Made by a program: the position numbers and the translations under genes
Notes under the pieces: generated by a model
What the model saw: only the letters and a program-made list of their open reading frames with translations
What the model was told of the DNA's origin: nothing
Database searches by the model: none
Part shown: positions 27,401 to 37,160 of the stretch, in pieces
How positions within the stretch are numbered: the stretch's first letter is position 1
How the letters are laid out: each line of letters starts with the position of its first letter
NCBI GenBank assembly: GCA_030651895.1
Contig: JAUSBR010000013.1
Coordinates: 101,956-165,955, forward strand
Source of the DNA: Sideroxyarcus sp.
GTDB taxonomy: Bacteria; Pseudomonadota; Gammaproteobacteria; Burkholderiales; Gallionellaceae
Length of the DNA stretch: 64,000 nt
Direction: 5' to 3'

Positions 27401-28636
27401 TTAGAATTGGTAGCCGAGGCCGAGGTTAAATCCGTCGTACTCATCCTGCCCGCCCGGCACCTGCTGGTTCTGGTAATCCAGCTTCACCACCACATCGGCA
27501 TGCGGCCAGAAATTAACGCCGAGGTCGGTCTGCTTGTAGCGGCTGTCCGCCACATCGCCCGCGCGGTTGTCCCAGGTGCTGCGACGCACGAACACGCCCC
27601 ATTGCTCGGTGAATTTCCAGGAGGGTTCCACATACCAGCCGTTCTGCTTGTCCGCGCCGACCGCATTGGGGCCGCTGCCGTCGAGGCTCCATGCGGCATA
27701 CAGCGTGCGCAATCCGAACCTGCCGTGGTTCAGCACCGCATGCGCTTCATACAGTGTCGCCGCGCCCGCAGTGGCTTCGACGCTCTGGGTGATATTGGTC
27801 TGGCGTTGCAGCGTGGTGGCCAGCTCGATGCCGGGGAGGCCGGTCCATTTCAGGCGCGCGGTGTAGGCGGGGACTTTGGCTTTGGCGCTGGCACCGTTCA
27901 GGCGGCCGTCGCGCACCGCGAAATTCTTGGCTGCAGTCGTCGCCAGTCCGCTGCTGATCATGCCGTCGAGTGTGATGGTGTCCGCCACTCGCGCCGTGAC
28001 GGCGACACCGCCCTCGCGCCAGGTGGTGGGGATGATATTGGTCTCCACCGGGTTGCGCTCCACGCCGTAGAAGGTGGGCGGCTCATGCGTCTCGCTGATG
28101 ATGCCGACCGGCATGACCATCAGGCCCGCCTTCACCGACATCGTATCGCTCACGCTGAAATCCAGATACATCTGCTCCACCGCGACCACGCCCGAACTGC
28201 CCGTCGCGGTGTCCTTGGCCATCGCGTGTTCCACTTCCAGTTCGGAGAAAAAGCGCGTCGTCTCGTCGAACTGGTGGCCCATGAACAGCACGAAGCGGTG
28301 CAGGTCCAGCTCGTCCTTGTCGGTCCCGCCCGCTTTGCGGTTTTGCAGCTTGTTGAGGTGCAACTCGCCATAGCCGCCGAACGAGGTGGCGGTGCTGGTC
28401 GCGCTGCCCTGGCTGGCGAGCCTGTCCATCTGCGAACCGGTGGCTTCCACTTTCTGTTCGGTTTGCTTCACCTGGTCTTTCAGTGCACGGTTCTCGCTTT
28501 CCAGCGTGTTCAGGCGCTGTTCAAGTGCCTTGAGGCGGTCATCGGTGTTGGTTTCGGCTGCGGCGGGGGTACTCAGGATGCCCATCAATGCCAACGTCAG
28601 GGCAGTGAGGGGCAGGGGCTTGGGGCGGCTTTGCAT
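27401..28636 (-). CDS. Outer-membrane porin with N-terminal coiled coil, Fur-box controlled
   Basis: A 411-aa beta-barrel protein. Signal peptide (1-28), then a short coiled coil (about 31-70, RLKALEQRLNTLESENRAL), a feature of OprO/P-like and other trimeric porins, then alternating strands ending LGLGYQF. TAGGAG lies 9 nt before the ATG. The start is 58 bp from a cluster of Fur-type operators shared with divergent fur. The likely job is passage of iron species or another low-iron substrate; specificity cannot be read from sequence. Confidence 0.75.
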   Translation of the reverse strand: MQSRPKPLPLTALTLALMGILSTPAAAETNTDDRLKALEQRLNTLESENRALKDQVKQTEQKVEATGSQMDRLASQGSATSTATSFGGYGELHLNKLQNRKAGGTDKDELDLHRFVLFMGHQFDETTRFFSELEVEHAMAKDTATGSSGVVAVEQMYLDFSVSDTMSVKAGLMVMPVGIISETHEPPTFYGVERNPVETNIIPTTWREGGVAVTARVADTITLDGMISSGLATTAAKNFAVRDGRLNGASAKAKVPAYTARLKWTGLPGIELATTLQRQTNITQSVEATAGAATLYEAHAVLNHGRFGLRTLYAAWSLDGSGPNAVGADKQNGWYVEPSWKFTEQWGVFVRRSTWDNRAGDVADSRYKQTDLGVNFWPHADVVVKLDYQNQQVPGGQDEYDGFNLGLGYQF

Positions 28637-28694
28637 ACGAAGTACTCCTATTCAAGTTATTGATATTTATTAATTGTCGCCTCAATTACGGTTA

Positions 28695-28751
28695 GTGAGA
28701 ATGATTCGCAAGTGAGAATGGTTCTCACTCTACATGAGAATAATTCTCATG
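28695..28751. promoter_or_regulatory. Cluster of three Fur boxes between porin and fur
   Basis: Two perfect palindromes, GTGAGAATGGTTCTCAC (28712-28728) and CATGAGAATAATTCTCATG (28733-28751), plus a third, half-degenerate GTGAGAATGATTCGCAA (28695-28711), lie in tandem. The GAGAATnATTCTC symmetry matches Fur-family operators. They cover the divergent promoters of the porin operon and fur and imply Fur repression of both. Confidence 0.88.
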
Positions 28752-28806
28752 TGCAAGTATTTTTGTTAAAGTCGCAACCGCAAACACGAACGAAGAGGGA
28801 AAACAG

Positions 28807-29232
28807 ATGGAAAGCGAAGAACTGCGCAATGTTGGTCTCAAAGTGACCACGCCGCGCCTAAAGATCCTGAGCCTGCTCGAGAACGCCAAGGCCAAGCACA
28901 TGACTGCCGAAACCATCTACCGGCAATTGAGCGAAGGCGGGGAAGTGATCGGCCTGGCTACCGTTTACCGGGCGTTGGCCCAGTTCGAAGCTGCGGGGCT
29001 GATCACCCGGCACCAATTCGAAGGCGGCCAGACCGTTTTCGAGCTGGAACGCGGCCCGCACCACGACCACATCGTCTGCGCCCGCTGCGGGCGGGTGGAA
29101 GAGTTCTACGACAAGGTCATCGAAGACCGCCAGCGCGAGATCGCCGAGAAACTCGGCTTCACCCTGAGCGACCACGCGCTCACGCTGTATGGCGAATGCA
29201 GCAACGGAACCTGCACGGCGAAGAACGGATAG
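28807..29232 (+). CDS. fur: Ferric uptake regulator Fur
   Basis: A 141-aa Fur-family repressor. N-terminal winged helix (LKVTTPRLKILSLLE, ATVYRALAQFEAAGL), the GPHHDHIVCARCG metal/dimer segment, and a C-terminal CSNGTC pair. Fur with Fe(II) represses iron-uptake genes. A Fur-box cluster lies upstream and suggests autoregulation together with the divergent porin operon. A Zur identity is less likely given sequence and box type. It lies inside the repeat-flanked island between nadE and glnB, which is unusual for the main Fur gene; another copy may exist elsewhere. Confidence 0.92.
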   Translation: MESEELRNVGLKVTTPRLKILSLLENAKAKHMTAETIYRQLSEGGEVIGLATVYRALAQFEAAGLITRHQFEGGQTVFELERGPHHDHIVCARCGRVEEFYDKVIEDRQREIAEKLGFTLSDHALTLYGECSNGTCTAKNG

Positions 29233-29250
29233 GAGAAACGCTGAATACGT

Positions 29251-29758
<508 letters not shown>

Positions 29759-29773
29759 GCCTGTTTCACAGCC

Positions 29774-29799
29774 ATCGGGCGCATGTTCCTGCGCCCGAT
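29774..29799 (+). terminator. Hairpin after glnB
   Basis: A 10-bp perfect stem (ATCGGGCGCA and complement) with a 6-nt loop starts 15 bp after the glnB stop. There is no T-tract, so it may be a 3'-end stabiliser or a factor-dependent terminator. Confidence 0.45.
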
Positions 29800-29937
29800 G
29801 CGCATCCCCAGCCGCGTCTGCGGTTCGAAAATCCATACAATCCAACCGTTGAGTCAATGCGCCGCTTCGGTTACAATGCGCGCCCTGTTTATCCGGCAAC
29901 CGCTGAATAATCAGTAATTCACACACTCGTTCATGTT

Positions 29938-30007
29938 GGGGTGTCCCTTTCTAAGGGGATCAGGCTGACGGGTGGAAGAACTTAACCCTTAACGATTGGA
30001 GCACTAA
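29938..30007 (+). promoter_or_regulatory. rpsB leader, candidate S2-responsive RNA
   Basis: Upstream of rpsB the leader has GGGGTGTCCCTTTCTAAGGGG, which can fold as a hairpin, followed by CAGGCTGACGGGT and AACCC that could pair. A structured leader that mediates S2 autoregulation is known upstream of rpsB in other proteobacteria. The assignment here is by position and fold only. Confidence 0.4.
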
Positions 30008-30730
30008 ATGCAAGTAACCATGCGTCAAATGCTGGAGGCGGGCGTCCATTTCGGACACCAGACCCGTTTCTGGAATCCCAAGATGGCCCCTTATATCTTC
30101 GGTCATCGCAACAAGATTCACATCGTCAACCTGGAAAAGACCGTCGTGATGTTCAACGACGCGCTGAAGGAAGTACGCAAGATCGCATCCAAGAAGGGCA
30201 CCGTCCTGTTCGTGGCGACCAAGCGTCAAGCGCGCGAGATCATCCGCGAAGAAGCGATTCGCGCCGGTTCTCCCTTCGTTGACCATCGCTGGTTGGGCGG
30301 CATGCTGACCAACTTCAAGACCGTACAACTGTCGATCAAGCGCCTGCGCGAGCTGGAAGCGATGATCGAAGACGGCAGCATCGACAAGGTTTCCAAGAAG
30401 GAAGGCCTGATGTTCCGCCGCGAACTGGAAAAGCTGGACCGCAGCCTGGGCGGCATCAAGGACCTGCAAGGTCTGCCTTCCGCCATTTTCGTGATCGACG
30501 TCGGCTACCAGAAGGGTACCGTCACCGAAGCGCAAAAACTGGGCATCCCGGTCATCGGCGTGGTCGATACCAACCACAGCCCGCTGGGCGTGGACTTCGT
30601 AATCCCCGGCAACGACGACTCCAGCCAGGCGATTCGCCTGTATGCACGCGGCGTGGCCGATGCGATTCTGGAAGGTCGCGAGCAGGCACTGAACGACTTG
30701 ACTGAACAAGTCGCGGAAAAAGCAGCGTAA
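30008..30730 (+). CDS. rpsB: 30S ribosomal protein S2
   Basis: S2 (240 aa) is a late-binding 30S protein. Motifs [31 protein letters not shown] and [11 protein letters not shown] are diagnostic. First gene of the rpsB-tsf-pyrH-frr unit, with a structured leader upstream and an intergenic terminator downstream that lowers tsf readthrough. The second Met at residue 5 (MRQML) is an alternative start. Confidence 0.98.
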   Translation: MQVTMRQMLEAGVHFGHQTRFWNPKMAPYIFGHRNKIHIVNLEKTVVMFNDALKEVRKIASKKGTVLFVATKRQAREIIREEAIRAGSPFVDHRWLGGMLTNFKTVQLSIKRLRELEAMIEDGSIDKVSKKEGLMFRRELEKLDRSLGGIKDLQGLPSAIFVIDVGYQKGTVTEAQKLGIPVIGVVDTNHSPLGVDFVIPGNDDSSQAIRLYARGVADAILEGREQALNDLTEQVAEKAA

Positions 30731-30745
30731 GCAGCCTTCCCGCAA

Positions 30746-30769
30746 CAGGGGGCGCAAGCCCCCTTTTTT
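30746..30769 (+). terminator. Terminator/attenuator between rpsB and tsf
   Basis: GGGGGC-GCAA-GCCCCC (30748-30763) followed by T6 is a canonical rho-independent terminator. It lies 17 bp after the rpsB stop and 39 bp before tsf, consistent with partial termination that sets S2/EF-Ts ratios. Confidence 0.9.
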
Positions 30770-30807
30770 GTAACCTGAATTCAAGATTTGATTATTAGGA
30801 GTGTGAC

Positions 30808-31707
30808 ATGGCAGAAATCACCGCAAGCATGGTGAAAGAACTGCGCGAGGCTACCGGCCTCGGCATGATGGAATGCAAGAAAGCGCTGGTCGACACCAAC
30901 GGCGACTTCAAGGCAGCCGAAGAATTGATGCGTATCAAGAGCGGTGCCAAGGCCAGCAAGGCCGCAACCCGCGTGACGGCCGAAGGCGTGATCGGTTCCT
31001 ACCTCGCAGCCGACGGCAAGACCGGCGCTGTGGCGGAAGTGAACTGCGAAACCGACTTCGTGGCCAAGAACGACGATTTCATGGCGTTTGCCAAGAATGT
31101 GGCGCAGACCGTGGCACAGAAGAACCCTGCCGACATCGACGCGCTGCTGGCATTGCCCATCGCCAACGGTTCCGGCACGGTCGAAGAGACCCGCAAGGCG
31201 CTGGTGATGAAGCTGGGCGAAAACCTCAGCGTGCGCCGCATCGAGCGTTACGAAACTGCGACCGGCAAGCTGGCCACTTATTTGCACGGCAACAAGATCG
31301 GCGTGATGGTGAACTTCACCGGCGGCGACGAAACCCTGGGCAAAGACCTGGCAATGCACATTGCCGCTTCCAAGCCCAAGTCGGTTGATGCCTCCGGCGT
31401 GAATCCGGAAGATATCGAAACCGAGCGTCGTATCGCCATCGAGAAAGCCAAGGAATCCGGCAAGCCGGAAGCCATGCTGGAAAAGATCGCCGAAGGTACC
31501 GTGCAGAAATTCCTCAAGGAAGTCACGCTGCTGGGCCAGGTGTTCGTCAAGGCCGAAGACGGCAAGCAGACCATCGAGCAATTGCTGAAGAGCAAGGGCG
31601 CTACGGTCACCGCTTTCCAGATGTTCATCGTCGGCGAAGGCATCGAGAAGAAAGTGGAAGACTACGCGGCTGAAGTCGCTGCTGCCGCTGCTGCTGCCAA
31701 GAAATAA
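30808..31707 (+). CDS. tsf: Elongation factor Ts
   Basis: EF-Ts (299 aa) is the nucleotide exchange factor for EF-Tu. N-terminal UBA-like domain with [15 protein letters not shown], the core with [13 protein letters not shown], and a C-terminal extension rich in Ala. AGGAG precedes the ATG. Conserved neighbour of rpsB. Confidence 0.98.
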   Translation: MAEITASMVKELREATGLGMMECKKALVDTNGDFKAAEELMRIKSGAKASKAATRVTAEGVIGSYLAADGKTGAVAEVNCETDFVAKNDDFMAFAKNVAQTVAQKNPADIDALLALPIANGSGTVEETRKALVMKLGENLSVRRIERYETATGKLATYLHGNKIGVMVNFTGGDETLGKDLAMHIAASKPKSVDASGVNPEDIETERRIAIEKAKESGKPEAMLEKIAEGTVQKFLKEVTLLGQVFVKAEDGKQTIEQLLKSKGATVTAFQMFIVGEGIEKKVEDYAAEVAAAAAAAKK

Positions 31708-31720
31708 CTGAAAGGAAGCC

Positions 31721-32440
31721 ATGACTGCCCCCGCTTACAAACGCATCCTGCTCAAACTCTCCGGCGAAGCCCTGATGGGCGACGACAGCTACGGTATCAA
31801 CCGTGCGGTCATCGAACGCATCGTGGCCGAGATCAAGGAAGTGACCGAGATGGGTGTGGAGGTGGCGATGGTGGTCGGCGGCGGCAATATCTTCCGCGGC
31901 GTCGCTCCGGCGGCGGCGGGGATGGATAGAGCCAACGCGGATTACATGGGCATGCTGGCGACGGTGATGAACTCCATGGCCTTGCAGGATGCAATGACGC
32001 ACGCCGGCATGCAATGCCGGGTGCAGTCCGCATTGAGCCTGGAGCAGGTGGCCGAGCCGTTCATTCGCGGCAAGGCGCTGCGTTATCTGGAAGACGGAAA
32101 AGTGGTGATTTTCGCGGCCGGTATCGGCAGTCCGTTCTTCACCACCGACACCGCAGCCGCATTGCGCGGCGTGGAAATGTCGGCCGACGTGGTGATCAAG
32201 GCCACCAAGGTGGACGGCGTGTATACCGCCGACCCGAAGAAAGACCCGACGGCCACGCGCTACCAGAAGGTGAGCTTCGACGAAGCCATCAGCAAGGATT
32301 TGAAAGTGATGGATTCCACGGCATTGACGCTGTGCCGCGACCAGAAGCTGCCCATCATCGTGTTCAGCATCTTCAAGGCGGGGGCGCTGAAACGTGTGGT
32401 GATGGGGCAGGATGAAGGCACACTAGTACATTGCAACTGA
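31721..32440 (+). CDS. pyrH: UMP kinase
   Basis: PyrH (239 aa) phosphorylates UMP to UDP in pyrimidine synthesis. The amino-acid-kinase fold is shown by [24 protein letters not shown] and [19 protein letters not shown]. It follows tsf by 13 bp, the standard order in proteobacteria. Confidence 0.98.
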   Translation: MTAPAYKRILLKLSGEALMGDDSYGINRAVIERIVAEIKEVTEMGVEVAMVVGGGNIFRGVAPAAAGMDRANADYMGMLATVMNSMALQDAMTHAGMQCRVQSALSLEQVAEPFIRGKALRYLEDGKVVIFAAGIGSPFFTTDTAAALRGVEMSADVVIKATKVDGVYTADPKKDPTATRYQKVSFDEAISKDLKVMDSTALTLCRDQKLPIIVFSIFKAGALKRVVMGQDEGTLVHCN

Positions 32441-32468
32441 GATAAGCATCCTGTGACGGAGAACGAAG

Positions 32469-33026
32469 ATGATTGCTGACATCAAGAAGAATGTAGAACA
32501 AAAAATGACCAAGTCGCTGGACGCGCTGAAAGCGGACTTGGGCAAGATTCGCACCGGACGTGCCCACACCGGCATTCTGGATCACGTGATGGTTGAATAT
32601 TACGGCAGCCCGACCGCCATCAATCAGGTGGCGAACGTCACGCTGACCGATGCGCGCACCATCGGCGTGCAACCGTACGAAAAGAACATGATCGGCCCCA
32701 TCGAAAAGGCGATCCGCGATTCCGACCTGGGCTTGAACCCTGCCACCAACGGCGAGCTGATCCGCGTGCCGATGCCCATGCTGACCGAAGAGCGCCGCCG
32801 CGACCTGATCAAGGTGGTGAAAGGCGAGGGCGAAGACGCGAAGGTTGCCGTGCGCAACGTGCGCCGCGATGCCAACGAACAACTGAAGAAGTTGCTCAAG
32901 GATAAGGAAGTCGGCGAAGACGAAGAGCGCCGCGCACAGGAAGACGTGCAGAAACTCACCGACCGCTTCGTCGCCGAGATCGACAAAGCGCTGCAAGCCA
33001 AAGAAGTTGATTTGATGGCCGTCTAG
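32469..33026 (+). CDS. frr: Ribosome recycling factor
   Basis: RRF (185 aa) splits post-termination ribosomes together with EF-G. Signature parts are [35 protein letters not shown] and the [14 protein letters not shown] helix. Located 28 bp after pyrH. Confidence 0.98.
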   Translation: MIADIKKNVEQKMTKSLDALKADLGKIRTGRAHTGILDHVMVEYYGSPTAINQVANVTLTDARTIGVQPYEKNMIGPIEKAIRDSDLGLNPATNGELIRVPMPMLTEERRRDLIKVVKGEGEDAKVAVRNVRRDANEQLKKLLKDKEVGEDEERRAQEDVQKLTDRFVAEIDKALQAKEVDLMAV

Positions 33027-33037
33027 GCGAGCCCTCC

Positions 33038-33805
33038 ATGGCGCTGCCTTTCTTCAGTTCCACCCGTTCCATTCCCGACATCACTGCTGTCCCGCGTCAC
33101 ATCGCCATCATCATGGATGGCAATGGGCGCTGGGCGAAGCAGCGTTTCATGCCGCGCGTCATGGGACATCAGCGCGGCGTGGAAACGGTGCGCGAGATGG
33201 TCAAGGCCTGTCGCCGGATGGGCGTCGAATACCTCACGCTGTTCGCGTTCAGCAGCGAAAACTGGCGCCGTCCCGCCGACGAAGTGTCCTTCCTGATGCA
33301 GTTGTTCATGAAGATGCTGGAACGCGAAGTCGCCAAGCTGCACGAGAACGACATCCGTTTGAAAGTCATCGGCGACCGCAGCCGCTTCGAGGCGCAACTC
33401 GTGCAGCAGATCGAGGCTGCCGAGCAGCTCACCGCGAACAATACCGGCCTGACGCTGACCATCGCCGCCAACTACGGCGGACGCTGGGACATCATGCAGG
33501 CGATGCACGCACTCAGCCAGGCGCATCCGGAGCGCGTCACCGCGTTCGGCGAAGAAGAACTGACTCCCTATCTTTCCATGCACTATGCGCCGGAACCCGA
33601 CTTGTTCATCCGCACCGGCGGCGAACAGCGCATCAGCAACTTCCTGCTGTGGCAACTGGCTTATACCGAGCTGTATTTCACCGATACCTTGTGGCCCGCG
33701 TTCGACCGCGCCGCACTGGAAGCGGCCATCCAGTCCTATCAAAAACGCGAGCGCCGTTTTGGGCGCACGAGCGAACAACTGACCGTGGACCAACCCAATG
33801 CTTAA
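33038..33805 (+). CDS. uppS: Undecaprenyl diphosphate synthase
   Basis: A cis-prenyltransferase (255 aa) that makes the C55 carrier for peptidoglycan and O-antigen. [13 protein letters not shown] holds the catalytic Asp, FSSENWRRP and [15 protein letters not shown] are further signatures. Its 3' end overlaps cdsA by 8 nt. The order uppS-cdsA-dxr, with dxr after cdsA, differs from E. coli and is usual in betaproteobacteria. Confidence 0.97.
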   Translation: MALPFFSSTRSIPDITAVPRHIAIIMDGNGRWAKQRFMPRVMGHQRGVETVREMVKACRRMGVEYLTLFAFSSENWRRPADEVSFLMQLFMKMLEREVAKLHENDIRLKVIGDRSRFEAQLVQQIEAAEQLTANNTGLTLTIAANYGGRWDIMQAMHALSQAHPERVTAFGEEELTPYLSMHYAPEPDLFIRTGGEQRISNFLLWQLAYTELYFTDTLWPAFDRAALEAAIQSYQKRERRFGRTSEQLTVDQPNA

Positions 33806-34622
33806 ACAACGCGTCATCACCGCCATCATCCTGTTCACGCTGTTTCTTGCGGCTCTTTTCGGTTTGCCCGATGCGGGCTGGCAGGCGCTGGTGCTGGTGG
33901 TGGTCTGGCAGGGCTCGGTGGAATGGGCAAGGCTGTCCGGACTGGCGGGACGCGCCGCCACTGCGTACTGGTTAATGACGCTGGCGCTGATGGCGGGCAT
34001 GTTGTGGCTCGACTACGGCGCCACGCCGGAGCGGCAGGCCACGCTGCATCTGGTGTGGTACATGTTGGCCGTGTTGTTGTGGGTATTCGTGGTTCCGGCA
34101 TGGCTGATTGCAGGCTGGCGTCCGCAGAATGCCTGGTTCATGGGTGTCATCGGCTGGGTCGTGTTGTTGCCGACCGGGTTGGCCATGCTCGATCTGCGCG
34201 CGTTCAATCCCTGGGTATTGCTGTTCGCGATGACGCTGGTGATGATGGCCGACATCTCTGCCTATTTTGCCGGCAAGCGCTTCGGCAAGAACAAGCTGGC
34301 CCCCGCGATCAGTCCCGGCAAAACCTGGGAAGGTGTGATCGGCGCAATGATCGGCGTGACTGTGTACGTGATCGTCGTCGCCTGGGCGAGCGGCATATAC
34401 AAACAGTACCCGGTGTTTCCCGCGCTCATCGTCGCCGGTTGGTGGTGGGTGGCGCTGGCAGTGATCGGCGACCTGTTCGAATCCGCCGTCAAACGCCAGG
34501 CCGGTGTCAAGGATAGCGGGGCGCTGCTGCCCGGGCACGGCGGCTTGCTGGACCGCATCGACGCGCTGACTTCCACTTTGCCTTTCGCGGCGATCGCGAT
34601 CATTTTGCAAAGGCTCGAATGA
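33798..34622 (+). CDS. cdsA: Phosphatidate cytidylyltransferase
   Basis: CdsA (274 aa) forms CDP-diacylglycerol for phospholipid synthesis in the inner membrane. Multiple TM helices are visible, with the C-terminal signature [25 protein letters not shown], cut here into [18 protein letters not shown] and DRIDALT. Overlaps both neighbours (8 nt with uppS, 4 nt with dxr). Confidence 0.95.
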   Translation: MLKQRVITAIILFTLFLAALFGLPDAGWQALVLVVVWQGSVEWARLSGLAGRAATAYWLMTLALMAGMLWLDYGATPERQATLHLVWYMLAVLLWVFVVPAWLIAGWRPQNAWFMGVIGWVVLLPTGLAMLDLRAFNPWVLLFAMTLVMMADISAYFAGKRFGKNKLAPAISPGKTWEGVIGAMIGVTVYVIVVAWASGIYKQYPVFPALIVAGWWWVALAVIGDLFESAVKRQAGVKDSGALLPGHGGLLDRIDALTSTLPFAAIAIILQRLE

Positions 34623-35800
34623 GCAAGCTCACCCGTCTCACCGTACTCGGTTCCACCGGCAGTATCGGCAAAAGCACGCTGGACGTGGTTGCACGTCATC
34701 CCGAAAAATACAAAATCGTCGCGCTCACAGCGCACCGGCAGGACGAGTTGCTGTTCGAGCAATGCAGACGCTTTTTGCCGCGTTATGCCGTGCTGCTGGA
34801 TGCGGATGCCGCCCAGCGGCTGGGCAAGCGCATCAGCGCAGCCGGACTGGAAACCGAAGTATTGTGCGGTGTTGCCGAACTGGAACGGGTCGCGACCCTT
34901 CCCGAGGTGGATGCAGTCATGGCCGCCATCGTCGGTGCGGCGGGCATGCCGCCCACGCTGGCTGCAGCGCACGCGGGCAAGAAAATACTGCTAGCGAACA
35001 AGGAAACGCTGGTGCTGGCGGGCCACCTGTTCATGGATGCCGTGCATCGCAGCGGCTCGGCGCTGTTGCCCATAGACAGTGAACATAACGCCATTTTCCA
35101 GGCGCTGCCAAACGCCTATTCCGGCGACATGAAACAGAGCGGCGTCAGCAAAATCCTGCTCACCGCATCCGGCGGCCCGTTCCGCAACACACCGCTGGAA
35201 GAACTCAAACACGTCACGCCGGACCAGGCCTGCGCACACCCGAACTGGAGCATGGGGCGCAAGATTTCGGTGGATTCGGCCAGCATGATGAATAAGGGGC
35301 TGGAAGTCATCGAGGCGCACTGGTTGTTCAATGCCGCAGCCGACGACATCCAGGTGGTGGTGCATCCGCAAAGCGTGATTCACTCCATGGTGCAATATGT
35401 TGACGGTTCGGTGCTGGCGCAGCTCGGCAATCCGGACATGCGCACGCCCATCGCGTTTGCTCTGGCGTATCCCGAGCGCATCGAATCCGGCGTTGCGCCG
35501 CTCGACTTGTTCGCAATCGCCAAACTCGATTTTTCCGCGCCCGATTTCACGCGCTTTCCATGCCTGGGGCTGGCCTATCAGGCGTTGCGCGCGGGCGGCA
35601 CCGTGCCGGCCTTGCTGAACGCGGCGAACGAAGTGGCGGTGGCGGCTTTTCTCGACCACCGCATTGCCTTCCTCGATATTCCGCGTTTGATCGAAACTGT
35701 GCTGGGCAAAGTGTCGCGCGCCGAAGTACGCGTTTTGCAGGACGTTCTGGATGCGGATGCGGCGGCCCGCAGCGCGGCGCAGGAGTGGATTGAACGATGA
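34619..35800 (+). CDS. dxr: 1-deoxy-D-xylulose 5-phosphate reductoisomerase
   Basis: Dxr (393 aa) makes 2-C-methyl-D-erythritol 4-phosphate in the non-mevalonate isoprenoid pathway. NADPH site [25 protein letters not shown], substrate segment [11 protein letters not shown], and [22 protein letters not shown] (given in part) are clear. ATGA overlaps at both ends couple it to cdsA and rseP. Confidence 0.97.
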   Translation: MSKLTRLTVLGSTGSIGKSTLDVVARHPEKYKIVALTAHRQDELLFEQCRRFLPRYAVLLDADAAQRLGKRISAAGLETEVLCGVAELERVATLPEVDAVMAAIVGAAGMPPTLAAAHAGKKILLANKETLVLAGHLFMDAVHRSGSALLPIDSEHNAIFQALPNAYSGDMKQSGVSKILLTASGGPFRNTPLEELKHVTPDQACAHPNWSMGRKISVDSASMMNKGLEVIEAHWLFNAAADDIQVVVHPQSVIHSMVQYVDGSVLAQLGNPDMRTPIAFALAYPERIESGVAPLDLFAIAKLDFSAPDFTRFPCLGLAYQALRAGGTVPALLNAANEVAVAAFLDHRIAFLDIPRLIETVLGKVSRAEVRVLQDVLDADAAARSAAQEWIER

Positions 35801-37152
35801 CAACCTTATTGGCATTTGCAGTCGCTATCGCCGTGCTGGTGGTGTTCCACGAACTGGGGCATTACGCCGTGGCGCGTCTGTTCGATGTGAAAGTGCTGCG
35901 TTTCTCCGTCGGTTTCGGCAAGGTGCTGTACACCAAACACTTCGGCAACGGCGAAACGGAATGGGTGATCTCCGCCATCCCTTTGGGCGGTTACGTCAAG
36001 ATGCTGGACGAACACGAGGGTGACGTGCCCGAGCATGAATTGCCGCGCGCCTTCAGCCGCAAGCCCGTGCTGCAGCGCATGGCCATCGTGGTGGCGGGCC
36101 CCATCGCGAATCTGCTGCTGGCGGTGGCGCTGTATTGTGCGCTGTTCATCTATGGCGTGCCGGGCATCAAGCCCGTGCTGGGCGAAATCCTGCCCGATAC
36201 GCCGGCCGCAGCCGCAGGACTGCAAAGCAAGCAGACCATCGTCAGCATCAACGGGCAGGAGACGCCGAGCTGGCAGGAAATACGCTGGGTGCTGCTGGAT
36301 CTGGTGTTGCAGAAGAAAGCGGCCAATCTTGAGTTGCGTACTCGGGATGACGAGCGCGTGTTCAGGGTGATCGAGATGGGCAGCATGACGCCAGCCGACC
36401 TGGACGGGGATTTTCTGAAGAAACTCGGCATGCAACCGTATCAACCACCGGTCTATCCCATTATCGGCAAATTGGTCGACGGGGGCGTGGCGCAACGCGA
36501 GGGGATGCTGGTGAACGACCGCGTGCTGCGCGTTGACGGGCAGGAAGTTGCGCTGTGGAAAGACTGGGTGGACGCGGTGCGCAAGCGTCCTGCCCAGGCC
36601 ATGGAGGTCGAGTTCGAGCGCGCGGGCAGCGTGATGAAACTTAGTCTGACCCCCGAGGTCTTCGAGGAGGACGGAACAAAGATCGGCCGCATCGGCGCCG
36701 CGCCTTACATAGACAAGGAAGCATTCGATGCGATGCTGACCGAAGTGAGCTATCCGCCGCTGGCAGCATTGACGGAAGCGGTGCGCAAGACCTGGGAGAC
36801 GGCCGTCGTCAGTCTGAAGATGATGGGCAAGATGGTGGTGGGCGAGGTGTCGCTGAAAAACCTTTCCGGCCCGATCACCATTGCCGACTACGCCGGGCAG
36901 TCGGCGCACATGGGGCTGGGGGCGTATATCGGCTTTCTCGCCCTCATCAGCATCAGTCTGGGCGTGTTGAACCTGCTGCCCATCCCTTTATTGGATGGCG
37001 GGCATTTGCTGTATTATTCGGTCGAGTTGGTCAAGGGCAGTCCGGTTGCGGACGGGTTGTGGGAGGCAGGACAGAAAGTGGGCATCGCCCTCCTGGCCAC
37101 CTTGATGGTTTTTGCGTTGTATAACGACATCAGTCGTCTGATTTTAGGTTGA
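35797..37152 (+). CDS. rseP: Site-2 metalloprotease RseP
   Basis: RseP (451 aa) cleaves anti-sigma E and remnant signal peptides within the inner membrane. The zinc motif HELGHY lies in TM1 (residues 19-24), then two PDZ domains (about 115-300), and the second metal motif [13 protein letters not shown] near 390. Directly followed by bamA, the usual envelope-stress grouping. Confidence 0.97.
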   Translation: MTTLLAFAVAIAVLVVFHELGHYAVARLFDVKVLRFSVGFGKVLYTKHFGNGETEWVISAIPLGGYVKMLDEHEGDVPEHELPRAFSRKPVLQRMAIVVAGPIANLLLAVALYCALFIYGVPGIKPVLGEILPDTPAAAAGLQSKQTIVSINGQETPSWQEIRWVLLDLVLQKKAANLELRTRDDERVFRVIEMGSMTPADLDGDFLKKLGMQPYQPPVYPIIGKLVDGGVAQREGMLVNDRVLRVDGQEVALWKDWVDAVRKRPAQAMEVEFERAGSVMKLSLTPEVFEEDGTKIGRIGAAPYIDKEAFDAMLTEVSYPPLAALTEAVRKTWETAVVSLKMMGKMVVGEVSLKNLSGPITIADYAGQSAHMGLGAYIGFLALISISLGVLNLLPIPLLDGGHLLYYSVELVKGSPVADGLWEAGQKVGIALLATLMVFALYNDISRLILG

Positions 37153-37160
37153 ACACACTA

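Noticed and set aside
29938..30007. Thiamine (TPP) riboswitch suggested by GGGGTG and CTGA
   Set aside because: The conserved TPP core beyond these short stretches is missing and the downstream gene is rpsB.
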